NCBI RefSeq assembly: GCF_000971985.1
Contig: NZ_LAQQ01000008.1
Span: forward strand, 124,001 to 188,000
Length of the DNA: 64,000 bases
DNA from: Paenibacillus dauci
GTDB taxonomy: Bacteria > Bacillota > Bacilli > Paenibacillales > Paenibacillaceae
Direction of reading: 5' to 3'
The position numbers were made by a program, and so were the translations under genes. Shown here in pieces: positions 1 to 7,998 of this stretch (its first letter is position 1; the number at the start of each line of letters is the position of its first letter). The notes under the pieces are model-generated. The model made no database searches. It was not told the origin of the DNA and worked only from the letters and a program-made list of their open reading frames with translations.

Positions 1-65
1 AGCAGCAGAATTAGCAGGGCAAAAGGTAAATAGTGATCAATATGTAGGTTGATCCGGTAAAAAAC

Positions 66-110
66 AAAAACCGCTGTCAGACACTCCTGTCTGCAGCGGT
101 TTTTTATTTT
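66..110 (-). terminator. Bidirectional intrinsic terminator of the pil operon
   Basis: An inverted repeat with arms around ACCGCTG..CAGACA and TGTCTGCAGCGGT is flanked by an A-run on the left and a T-run on the right, so it can work on both strands. It directly follows the stop codon of the last pil gene (pilO), so it closes the minus-strand pilus operon. Confidence 0.85.
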
Positions 111-657
111 ATTGAACCGTATAATAAGCGGTAAATGTTACTTTGGCCGTTAGAATCGGCTGATAAGGCTGTTCAAAGCTGAAAGAGTCAATCGTGACGA
201 GACGCGGCATCTTTTGCAGCTGATTCATCCATTCATGAATCTGTGCATAACCGCCTTCGATCTCGGCATTCATCTGAACTTGTCCGGCCTGAATTCCAAC
301 AGGAACACCGACACTATTACCGGCATCTCCCGGCAGGATTTGCTGGAACTCGATATTGGCCAGACGTGTACGACTTTTGTTGCTCACCTGTTCCAATGCA
401 GTTAGCAGCTGTTCACTCGCATCCTGATCCGGCACAGCTGTCGTAACGGCAGCATTGTCAGTCTGGTGGCTTTGCAGCTCGGCGATCCGTGTCTGTAGCA
501 GCTGTCCTTCCTGCTGCAGTTCCGTAATATTCTGTGTATACGTGTCGGTCTGTTCACCAAGTGGACGGACAACCAGCATATAGACAGCGAGCAGGATAAT
601 GAACAGCAAGGCCAGACCCAATATAATCGAAGAGCGATATTTATTCAGTTGTTCCAT
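109..657 (-). CDS. pilO: Type IV pilus inner-membrane alignment protein PilO-like
   Basis: This is a bitopic membrane protein of about 182 residues. It has a short cytoplasmic N-terminus (MEQLNKYRSS), one membrane helix at about residues 10-31, a coiled coil at about 35-65, and a C-terminal alpha/beta domain, which is the PilO architecture. In the family, PilO pairs with PilN to link the motor and pilin assembly platform to PilM. The start at 657 is chosen because AAGGAGGATAGC lies just upstream; an in-frame ATG further upstream would lie deep inside the preceding gene. The gene overlaps the 3' end of the PilM/PilN gene by 17 bases and is last in the operon. Sequence identity to characterised PilO is low, so the call rests on topology and position. 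Confidence 0.75.
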   Translation of the reverse strand: MEQLNKYRSSIILGLALLFIILLAVYMLVVRPLGEQTDTYTQNITELQQEGQLLQTRIAELQSHQTDNAAVTTAVPDQDASEQLLTALEQVSNKSRTRLANIEFQQILPGDAGNSVGVPVGIQAGQVQMNAEIEGGYAQIHEWMNQLQKMPRLVTIDSFSFEQPYQPILTAKVTFTAYYTVQ

Positions 658-2203
658 TGCTATCCTCCTTCTGCTCGGCTGCAGCACTGGCAGCTGCCGC
701 TGCACTTCCTTTGAGCGTAATGGTATACGAAGCCGAATACGATTGCAGACTGCCGGCCGATTTGACTCCGGCGGTTAACGCGGTATTACGAACCAGCTTG
801 TCTACTGTAACCCGATCGGTAAATGGCATCTCCTGCAGCTTCACCAGATAAGCAGACGCTCCTGCCATCGTAGGTGTCACGAGCGTCAGCTGAATGGTAT
901 CACTACGGGTATAGTTGATTTTTGCGATCGCAGAAGGATTCGGCTTGGCAAGAGACAGTTGATCCAGCACACTGACTGCATCGAGCCGATAATTCATTAC
1001 CGCGTCCATAACAGCTTGAGGGCCTACGGCTCCTCCGCCTCCGTTCAACTTGTTCAGTTGCAGCTGAGCCAGCGTATTGTTGTCACTTAGCTGCTGAATC
1101 TGCACTTCCTGCTCGGCGATGGTTCCTTTATAACTGACCCAGCCAAAGATCGAAAGTGCCATTAATAGCACCCATACCGCAGTCATGCCAATCACCAGCC
1201 AGGAGAATTTCTCGGTCTGCTGGGCTTCCCGGCGCGGCAGTAGATTGATCGATTTGCGATCCTCACTGGTCAATGCGGCGCCGACAGCCATACGGTAATC
1301 ATTCAGCTCAGAGTCAACCGTATCCTCTTGCTGGAAATCCACTTCCCGAATCTCCAGGTCTCCCATGGACTGCTGCAGTTCCGCAACCAGCAGTGCTCTC
1401 TCCTGGTGTGAACCGGTAACAACAATCTCTTCAATCCGTACGGATCCATCATGAAGGCTATACTGATAAAAGTTCAGCATTCTCGAAATCTCCGGCGTTA
1501 TATCTGCAACTTCCTGGGCAGACAGCTGTACACTGCTTCCCTCGCCACCATAGATTTCACTGTTCATTGCAAAATTAATCGTTCTCATAAATACCGGATA
1601 ACCACCGCGGAACATATAAATGTCCAGCAGTCCGGCATTCAGTTGCAGCAGCATCGCATTGCCAAATTCGGCACCCTGCGCCTGTACAACCGCTTTCGCC
1701 AGCGATGTCGCTGAGAACTCGACGGCAGCGATGCGAATACCGGCTTCCTGCAGCGGGGCCATATAATCTTTGACCAACTGGCTCGGTGCTGCGAACACCA
1801 GCAGCTGCGTCTGCTCCTCATCTGCCGAGGTGATCATATAATCATAGACCGGATTCTCAAAAGGCAAATGCATGCCTGTCTCCACTTCCAGTTCAACCAG
1901 CTGGGCCAGCTGCTTTATGCTGGTATTGGACACACTCATAGTACGAATCAGAATGCGTGAAGGCGGGATCGACAGAGTCACCGATTTGCCTTTGAGATTC
2001 TCACGGACCGCCCATTCCTGGAGAAGCCGCTGAAGCGCTTCTGCATCTTCAATCTGATTCTCCACGATCACGCCGGATGGCAGTGCAAGAAAACGCTTCT
2101 GATCCAATTCCCATGATTTTTTCTTTTTTAATGAGACATAGCGGACCCCGGTTTGCTCAATCGAGAGACCTGCATGTGATGAATGACGCTGAAGCTTCTT
2201 CAA
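641..2203 (-). CDS. pilM: PilM-PilN fusion, type IV pilus assembly
   Basis: This 520-residue protein joins two pilus components. Residues 1-310 resemble the actin-like ATPase PilM, starting with a GLSIEQTGVRYV strand pattern. At about residues 318-325 comes SINLLPRR, the motif normally found at the very N-terminus of PilN, where it docks into PilM. It is followed by a membrane helix at about 334-356, a coiled coil, and a PilN-like C-terminal domain ending in an Ala-rich acidic tail. In the usual arrangement pilM and pilN are separate genes; here the docking peptide is tethered in cis. The next gene (pilO) overlaps its 3' end. The gene would act at the cytoplasmic membrane, coupling the PilB/PilT motors to the pilus. 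Confidence 0.85.
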   Translation of the reverse strand: MKKLQRHSSHAGLSIEQTGVRYVSLKKKKSWELDQKRFLALPSGVIVENQIEDAEALQRLLQEWAVRENLKGKSVTLSIPPSRILIRTMSVSNTSIKQLAQLVELEVETGMHLPFENPVYDYMITSADEEQTQLLVFAAPSQLVKDYMAPLQEAGIRIAAVEFSATSLAKAVVQAQGAEFGNAMLLQLNAGLLDIYMFRGGYPVFMRTINFAMNSEIYGGEGSSVQLSAQEVADITPEISRMLNFYQYSLHDGSVRIEEIVVTGSHQERALLVAELQQSMGDLEIREVDFQQEDTVDSELNDYRMAVGAALTSEDRKSINLLPRREAQQTEKFSWLVIGMTAVWVLLMALSIFGWVSYKGTIAEQEVQIQQLSDNNTLAQLQLNKLNGGGGAVGPQAVMDAVMNYRLDAVSVLDQLSLAKPNPSAIAKINYTRSDTIQLTLVTPTMAGASAYLVKLQEMPFTDRVTVDKLVRNTALTAGVKSAGSLQSYSASYTITLKGSAAAAASAAAEQKEDSNGTTE

Positions 2204-2213
2204 TTGTATCCTC

Positions 2214-2984
2214 CTATCCGATGAGCGAGAGATACCCGCTTATAATATGTGAACCATAACCATAGGCAATCAATGTACCTGCTGCCAGAAAGGGACCAAA
2301 TGGAATCGGCTGACCACGTCCGTTGCGCCCCGCTACCCGCAGGATCATGCCGTACAGCAGACCCAACAGACAGGCGGCGAACAGCGCCAGTAGTACATTG
2401 GGGAACCCGATCACCCAGCCGAACAAAGCAAATAATTTGACATCTCCCATCCCCATACCGCCTCTGCTGAGGATAACGATCAGCAGCAGAATACCACCAC
2501 CAGCAAGCGCTCCACCCAGATGAATCCAGAGTGAACCTGCAGGCGTCAGGATAATCAGCACGACCAGAATCGGCAGAAAGAACAGCAGTACTTTGTTGGG
2601 GATCTTCATATAATGTATATCGGCTATCGTGATGATTACTGACAGACTGACCAGCACCAATCCGATCGGCAGCTGACCCGTGATGCCAGTCTGCAGATAG
2701 ACCCAGACAAACAGCAACCCGGTTGCCGCTTCACCGAGCGGATACAGCGCAGATACCGATACTCCGCAGTGACGACAGCGTCCGCGGCTGAACAAGTAGC
2801 TGAGAACAGGGATCATATCCATGGCTCCCAACCGGGTACCACAGCGTGAACAGCGGGATGGTGGGTGCACAACAGATTCGCCTGCCGGAACCCGCAGAGC
2901 AACTACATTATAAAAAGAGCCGAGTGCCAGTCCGAGGATCAGCAGGTATATTCCAATGATTGCAGTCATGGTGGGTGGGTTCAC
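2214..2984 (-). CDS. pilD: Prepilin peptidase / N-methyltransferase PilD
   Basis: This is a polytopic membrane aspartyl protease of the A24 family, about 256 residues. It cleaves the leader of type IV prepilins and methylates the new N-terminal residue. Both catalytic aspartates are visible: D122 in ADIHYMKIPN and D181 in GMGDVKLF. The N-terminal zinc-binding cysteines are also present as two CxxC pairs (C45/C48 and C70/C73), so the methyltransferase domain is intact. The annotated start is GTG at 2984; an ATG five codons downstream is an alternative, and neither has a strong ribosome binding site. It lies between pilA and pilM. It is the only prepilin peptidase in the window and might also serve the Tad-like locus near 35 kb. 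Confidence 0.92.
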   Translation of the reverse strand: MNPPTMTAIIGIYLLILGLALGSFYNVVALRVPAGESVVHPPSRCSRCGTRLGAMDMIPVLSYLFSRGRCRHCGVSVSALYPLGEAATGLLFVWVYLQTGITGQLPIGLVLVSLSVIITIADIHYMKIPNKVLLFFLPILVVLIILTPAGSLWIHLGGALAGGGILLLIVILSRGGMGMGDVKLFALFGWVIGFPNVLLALFAACLLGLLYGMILRVAGRNGRGQPIPFGPFLAAGTLIAYGYGSHIISGYLSLIG

Positions 2985-3073
2985 TTTCTGATGGATTTGG
3001 TGTTGGATGTAAAGAGGAACCGGAGTCGTTGTCCGGTTCCCTGGTTTAGTTGTGCATTATAGGTGGTCCGCTA

Positions 3074-3187
3074 CGAAAAGAGATTCTGCTATTTCCTCCG
3101 GTTAAGAAGGAAGATACGGAATGTTCGCTTGCAGCAGTGTATCTTCCTTCTTAAATGTCGGTCATTAGCAGAATTCTCTTTCCTTCG
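3074..3187. repeat. Large imperfect palindrome between pilA and pilD
   Basis: Two perfect 16-base arms (3102-3117 and 3139-3154, beginning TTAAGAAGGAAGATAC) surround a 21-base loop. Outside them, imperfect arms continue (AAAGAG-ATTCTGCTA on the left, its near complement on the right), extending the foldback to about 114 bases. It sits just downstream of the pilin gene in the operon. It may be an mRNA-stabilising or processing hairpin that raises pilin mRNA over downstream genes, or a small palindromic repeat element. No T-run follows it, so it is not a simple terminator. Confidence 0.75.
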
Positions 3188-3275
3188 CTTTGTGCTCAAC
3201 TTGCTTTCTCAAACAAAACTATATTTCAATAAGCATATCAATTTGTATACTACGAATAATAGTTTAGAAGCAGAA

Positions 3276-3722
3276 TTATTTTGCTTCTTTACTTACTGCA
3301 AGTACTTGGGCAGCAGTATATTTACCTGTAGTATCAGAACCTTCAGGTCTAGGTGTTATGGTTATACTATCCAATTGTCCAGCAGATGTGAAAACTACGT
3401 CCGCTTTTGTGATCTTTTCCTTGCTACTTGGCAAAGCAATACCTTGATCCAAGTAACCACCATCTACCAATTTCGCGAGATCTATTGTAGCTGCCGTTTT
3501 GAAATCCCCATTGGAATTATCAATAACATACATACGTGCTGCATTATAAATTTGTGAAGCAGTATTCAAATCACCATTCGTTTTGGATTTGTTAATAACA
3601 TTACCGATCAAAGGAATTGCAATTACTGCGATAATCGCCAGGATAACGATAACCGCCAACAGCTCGATCAGTGTGAATCCTTTTTCTTCTTTGCCCATCT
3701 TTTTCATCGCTTTGCTTAACAT
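3276..3722 (-). CDS. pilA: Major type IV prepilin
   Basis: This is a prepilin of about 148 residues with a 15-residue charged leader ending in KEEKG, followed by the class III signal FTLIELLAVIVILAIIAVIAIP. Cleavage would fall between G and F, and the glutamate at mature position 5 is present. The hydrophobic helix is followed by a small, soluble, Thr/Ala/Ser-rich domain. The start at 3722 is preferred to an upstream in-frame ATG because an AAAGGGGAAAAG ribosome binding site precedes it. It follows pilC and is followed by a large palindrome, as expected for the most highly expressed gene of the operon. It resembles ComGC-type pilins, but the operon has a retraction ATPase, so it is a true pilus locus and not the competence operon. 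Confidence 0.9.
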   Translation of the reverse strand: MLSKAMKKMGKEEKGFTLIELLAVIVILAIIAVIAIPLIGNVINKSKTNGDLNTASQIYNAARMYVIDNSNGDFKTAATIDLAKLVDGGYLDQGIALPSSKEKITKADVVFTSAGQLDSITITPRPEGSDTTGKYTAAQVLAVSKEAK

Positions 3723-3793
3723 TTTTCTTTTCCCCTTTTGCTTAATTATTGATATCAAAGTAGATCCATCCGCGGATGCTTACTTCACCACGA

Positions 3794-5002
3794 CTAGCCT
3801 ACTGAATCATACAGTGTGAACATCGGCAGCATGATGGCTGCCACGATAACGCCGACGACAGCTGCCAGGAAAGCGATCAGCAGCGGCTCCAGCAGAGACT
3901 TCAGGCGGTCGACGGTGTTCTCTACATCCATCTCGTAGAAATCCGCCACCTTGCTGAGCATCTGATCAAGTGATCCGGTCTCTTCCCCGATAGCGATCAT
4001 CTGGGTGACCATCGGTGGGAATACCCAGGATTTTTTGAGCGGATCGGACAAGGCATTCCCCCGGCGGAGCGATTCGCTCGCCTGATTGAGATACCGCTCA
4101 ATGACTTTATTTCCTGCTACTTCGGTTACAATAGACAGCGCCTGCAGCACGGGTACCGAGCTGGCATACAGGGATGACAGGGTACGTGCGAACTGGGCAA
4201 TCGAGCCTTTTTGATTAAGTTTTCCGAATACCGGAATCTTCAGCTTGGCATAATCGATCCAGTACGCACCGCGTTCGGAACGCTTCATTATGATAAAAGC
4301 TGTAATCAGGAGCACCAGTCCGAGTACCCAGTAATACCATTGATGCTGGATACTTTTGCTCAATGCCAGAATAATGACGGTAATGGTCGGCAGCTTGGCA
4401 TTCATCGATTCGAACATATCGACAAACTGCGGAATAATCGCTACCAGCAGATAGATCGTAACAGCGATCGCCATAATACCTACGGTAATCGGATAGGTTA
4501 GCGCCGACTTGATCTTCTCGTGGGTGACATGACGTTTCTCGAAGTAGACCGCGAGCCGCTCCAGCGTACCCTCCAGATCCCCGGATTCCTCACCGGCACG
4601 AATCATGCTGATGAACAGCCGCGGGAAAATTTTGGGCGAATCCTGTACAGCTTGTGACAGGGCAATCCCTCGCATCAGCTTGGAATGAACTTCGTGCAGC
4701 GTTTTGCGCAGCACTTTGCTCTCGGTCTGCTCGGCGAGTATGCGCGTCGCATCCAGAATCGTTACCCCGGCGCGGATCAATGTCGCGAACTGACGGCAGT
4801 ATACGATAAAGTCGATCGTCTTGACCGGATTACCGATATAAATCTCCGTCGTCATGAGCGTCTTACGCTGCTCATTTAGTGCGAATACAGTCAATCCACG
4901 CCGACGCAGTTCGTCCATGGCAGTTGTTTTATCCGATGCAGTCAATACTCCTTTGAGCTGCTTGCCGTTAATGGTGCGTACCTGATATTCAAATTGCGGC
5001 AT
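3794..5002 (-). CDS. pilC: Type IV pilus inner-membrane platform protein PilC
   Basis: This 402-residue protein of the type II secretion F family has two repeated cytoplasmic helical domains (about residues 65-190 and 270-390) separated by membrane helices, and a final helix near the C-terminus. The family conserves a GEESG / GEETG motif in each repeat; here AGEESGDLEGTL and IGEETGSLDQML are visible. It forms the membrane platform on which PilB and PilT act. The ATG overlaps the stop of pilT in a TGATG arrangement, implying translational coupling. pilA follows after about 70 bases. Confidence 0.94.
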   Translation of the reverse strand: MPQFEYQVRTINGKQLKGVLTASDKTTAMDELRRRGLTVFALNEQRKTLMTTEIYIGNPVKTIDFIVYCRQFATLIRAGVTILDATRILAEQTESKVLRKTLHEVHSKLMRGIALSQAVQDSPKIFPRLFISMIRAGEESGDLEGTLERLAVYFEKRHVTHEKIKSALTYPITVGIMAIAVTIYLLVAIIPQFVDMFESMNAKLPTITVIILALSKSIQHQWYYWVLGLVLLITAFIIMKRSERGAYWIDYAKLKIPVFGKLNQKGSIAQFARTLSSLYASSVPVLQALSIVTEVAGNKVIERYLNQASESLRRGNALSDPLKKSWVFPPMVTQMIAIGEETGSLDQMLSKVADFYEMDVENTVDRLKSLLEPLLIAFLAAVVGVIVAAIMLPMFTLYDSVG

Positions 5003-6051
5003 CAGACACTCACCTCGGGCAGATATAATTTGCCAACAGCCGGATTAATCTGGCCCTGCTGCATCAGATCACGGATGCTCATCTCCAGCGTATGCATACC
5101 GGATGATCGTCCGGTCTGCATCATGCTGCGAATCTGATGCGTCTTCTCTGTGCGGATCAGGTTGGCAATAGCTGTTGTATTGATCAGGATCTCGGTTGCA
5201 CAGACCCGGCTGCGTCCGGACATCGTGGGCAGGAGCCGCTGGGAAATGACTGCACTGAGTACAGCTGCCAGTTGAATCCGGATTTGGCCCTGCTGATGCG
5301 CCGGAAATACATCGATAATACGGTCAATCGTCTGCGGTGCATCGGTCGTATGCAGTGTCGCGAATACCAGATGACCGGTCTCCGCCGCAGTGACTGCTGC
5401 AGAGATTGTCTCCAGATCGCGCATCTCCCCAACCAAGAGTACATCCGGGTCCTGACGAAGGGCTGCCCGAATCCCGCTGGCAAAGCTCGATGTATCACTG
5501 CCCACTTCCCGTTGATTGATCAGCGATTGACCATGGGTGTGTACATACTCGATAGGATCTTCCAGGGTTACAATATGCCGGGATTGGTGACGGTTGATAT
5601 GACCGATCATCGCTGCCAGTGTGGACGATTTACCGCTTCCGGTTGGGCCGGTTACCAGCACCAGGCCTTGTGGCTTTTCAGTGAGTGTTTTGAGCAGAGG
5701 TGGCAGCCCCAGCTGTTCTACTGTAGGAATCTGACTGGTAATAAGCCGGACGGCTATGCTGACCGCTCCTTTTTGCCGGTAGATATTGATCCGGAAGCGC
5801 GCCATATTTCCCAGGGAATAAGAGAAATCGAATTCTCCTTTGTCCTGAAAATGCTGCCGCTGTTCTGCATTTAACAACATTTCTGATGCCTTCTCCGTAT
5901 CTTCTGCGGTCAATATCTCACCAGGTTGTGCAGTCAGATGTCCGTGAATTCGCATAATGGGCGCCGAGCCGATAGAAAGGTGGAGGTCAGATGCCCCCAG
6001 CTGCTGCATGCTGCTCAGTAATTCGTGGATATTGTGAGTGGTTGAGGCCAT
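5002..6051 (-). CDS. pilT: Pilus retraction ATPase PilT
   Basis: This 349-residue hexameric ATPase powers pilus retraction and twitching motility. It has a PAS-like N-terminal domain with SDLHLSIG, Walker A GPTGSGKS at residues 135-142, an Asp box, and a Walker B segment with VLLVGEMRD at about 205-212, followed by the His box GHLVFATLHT. It lacks the zinc-binding loop and long N-terminal domain of PilB. The presence of a PilT distinguishes this locus from a ComG or type II pseudopilus system. It lies 38 bases downstream of pilB and overlaps pilC by one base. Confidence 0.95.
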   Translation of the reverse strand: MASTTHNIHELLSSMQQLGASDLHLSIGSAPIMRIHGHLTAQPGEILTAEDTEKASEMLLNAEQRQHFQDKGEFDFSYSLGNMARFRINIYRQKGAVSIAVRLITSQIPTVEQLGLPPLLKTLTEKPQGLVLVTGPTGSGKSSTLAAMIGHINRHQSRHIVTLEDPIEYVHTHGQSLINQREVGSDTSSFASGIRAALRQDPDVLLVGEMRDLETISAAVTAAETGHLVFATLHTTDAPQTIDRIIDVFPAHQQGQIRIQLAAVLSAVISQRLLPTMSGRSRVCATEILINTTAIANLIRTEKTHQIRSMMQTGRSSGMHTLEMSIRDLMQQGQINPAVGKLYLPEVSV

Positions 6052-6089
6052 TCGTGCATCCTCCCTCCTGTGCCAAGAATATAAGTCTA

Positions 6090-7754
6090 TTAATAAGAAA
6101 CGGTCTCTCGCATGACTTCTTGAATGGTAGTGACTCCTTCTCGAACTTTCTGCAGACCATCTCTGACAAGTGTGATCATCTGCTGCTCGTCTGCCGCTTC
6201 CCGAATCTCTTCGACAGACGCATTATCCGTAATACTCTGGCGGATACGCTTATCCACTTTGAGCACTTCATGAAGAGCTACCCGTCCGCGATAGCCGCTG
6301 TGATTGCAGTTACCACAACCGCGGCCTTTATGCAGTTGTTCCGTATGGATACCGTAACTTTGCAGCAGGATGTTCTCCTGCTCGGATGGTGTATAGACGA
6401 TTTTGCAATCAGGACAGATACGCCGTACGAGCCGCTGGGCGACAACGCCGATCAGAGAAGATGCGATTAGATACGGTTCTACGCCCATATCACGCAGACG
6501 CATTACGGTACTGACTGCATCATTCGTATGCAGTGTCGACAATACCAGGTGACCGGTCAGGGATGCGCGCACCGCTATCTCGGCTGTTTCGTTATCACGG
6601 ATCTCTCCGACCATGATGATATTCGGATCCTGACGCAGAATCGAACGCAGTCCGGAGGCAAAAGTAAGGCCTATCGCAGGATTCACTTGTACCTGATTAA
6701 TCCCTTCCAACTGATACTCCACCGGATCTTCAACTGTAATCGTGTTGGTACTTTCCACATTCAGTACATTCAGTGCTGAATAGAGCGTGGTCGTTTTACC
6801 ACTGCCCGTTGGACCGGTAATCAGCAGAATGCCATAGGGATTGTCGATCATTTCTTTGAACAATTTGGCATTGTAATCATTAAAGCCCAGCTGTTCGAGC
6901 GGCTTGACGCCCGTACTAATATCCAGCAGACGCATAACAATTTTTTCGCCGTGCATGGTAGGCAGAGTGGATACGCGAATATCGACCATTTTCAGATCAA
7001 ATTGCATTTTGATTCGGCCATCCTGCGGCAGACGCCGCTCGGCAATATTCAGACGGGACATAATTTTGAGACGGGCGGTAATGAAGCCCTGCATCTGCTT
7101 GGGTACATGACGCTCGGTCTGCAGCAGTCCATCGATCCGGTAGCGGATTGCGACATCATTTTCACTGGGATCAATATGAATATCCGAAGCTCTTAAGTGA
7201 ACCGCTTGCTGGATCATCTGATTGACCAGTCTCACGACCGGCGAGGATTCATCCGTAATCTCGGTCTCTTCAATCTCCTCGGCTGTAGGCAATTCCCCCA
7301 TCATCTGGCTCATGGAATCGCGCAACCCATAGTAATGGGCTATTGCTCGCTGCAGTTCATCCCGGCTGGAGATCGCCGGCTCAATCCGGAATCCGGTACT
7401 CATACGCAAATCTTCTATTGCAAAATAATCCAGTGGATCAGCCATCGCCACCATCAGTTTGCTGCCATCCTTCATAAAAGGAAGCACCTGATAGCGCTTG
7501 GCCATACTCTCGGGAATAATCTGGGTTACGGCCGCATCGATCTGATATTTGAACAGATTGACATGTGGAATGCCCAACTGGAATTCCAGCACTTCGATCA
7601 GCTGCTGTTCCGTAATATATCCCTGCGCCAGCAGCACATCCCCAAGCTTGCGCTTGGATTTGCGCTGCTCCTCCAACGCCTGATTAAGCTGTTCTTCGGT
7701 AATAAGTCCATTTTCAAAAAGAAGGTCGCCCAGCTTTTTCTTCATTATCTTCAT
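6090..7754 (-). CDS. pilB: Pilus extension ATPase PilB with MshEN c-di-GMP motifs
   Basis: This 554-residue assembly ATPase is the first gene of the pil operon. Residues 1-150 are an MshEN-type domain with two repeats of the pattern K-LG-x(2)-LL-x(3)-G (about 7-30 and 36-59), the pattern that binds cyclic di-GMP in MshE and in clostridial PilB. The catalytic part has Walker A GPTGSGKT at 314-321, Walker B IIMVGEIRD near 379-387, and the tetracysteine zinc site C447/C450/C480/C483. All catalytic elements are intact. The first ATG has a GGAG about 12 bases upstream; a second ATG three codons later is possible. The gene is divergent from the giant secreted protein at 8 kb. Confidence 0.95.
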   Translation of the reverse strand: MKIMKKKLGDLLFENGLITEEQLNQALEEQRKSKRKLGDVLLAQGYITEQQLIEVLEFQLGIPHVNLFKYQIDAAVTQIIPESMAKRYQVLPFMKDGSKLMVAMADPLDYFAIEDLRMSTGFRIEPAISSRDELQRAIAHYYGLRDSMSQMMGELPTAEEIEETEITDESSPVVRLVNQMIQQAVHLRASDIHIDPSENDVAIRYRIDGLLQTERHVPKQMQGFITARLKIMSRLNIAERRLPQDGRIKMQFDLKMVDIRVSTLPTMHGEKIVMRLLDISTGVKPLEQLGFNDYNAKLFKEMIDNPYGILLITGPTGSGKTTTLYSALNVLNVESTNTITVEDPVEYQLEGINQVQVNPAIGLTFASGLRSILRQDPNIIMVGEIRDNETAEIAVRASLTGHLVLSTLHTNDAVSTVMRLRDMGVEPYLIASSLIGVVAQRLVRRICPDCKIVYTPSEQENILLQSYGIHTEQLHKGRGCGNCNHSGYRGRVALHEVLKVDKRIRQSITDNASVEEIREAADEQQMITLVRDGLQKVREGVTTIQEVMRETVSY

Positions 7755-7998
7755 CTACGGGTTCAACTCCATCAGGCATATTAGGAGGCTTTATCTGATA
7801 TATCGTTTATTGTTTTCGAATATCTTAAGAACTACTTTTCGGCATCTTAATGATAAAATAGTCCTATTATTTAAGTCCTACTTATTCTAATATTATAAAT
7901 AATATTTAGCAACCGATATATTAAGTAAATTACCTACCTCATTTTTATCGGACTTTCGACTCAATAGTTTAGCAAGAATTTAAAAATATTGGAGGTTT
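7755..7998. promoter_or_regulatory. Divergent AT-rich promoter region, pilB / giant secreted protein
   Basis: About 240 bases, much more AT-rich than the flanking genes, separate pilB from the divergent secreted-protein gene. Promoters for both must lie here. I could not identify a confident -35/-10 pair, only several AT-rich -10-like hexamers (TAAAAT, TATAAT). The arrangement would allow joint regulation of the pilus motor operon and the secreted protein. Confidence 0.5.

Noticed and set aside
3063-3557. Plus-strand open frame of 164 codons opposite pilA
   Set aside because: It is the reverse of the prepilin gene and the palindrome, lacks a ribosome binding site and encodes no recognisable protein.
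5137-5874. Plus-strand open frame of 245 codons opposite pilT
   Set aside because: It is the complement of the conserved pilT gene, with no ribosome binding site and no domain.
3276-7754. ComG competence operon
   Set aside because: A PilT retraction ATPase, PilM/N, PilO and a dedicated PilD are present, and the ComG minor pilins and gene order are absent.
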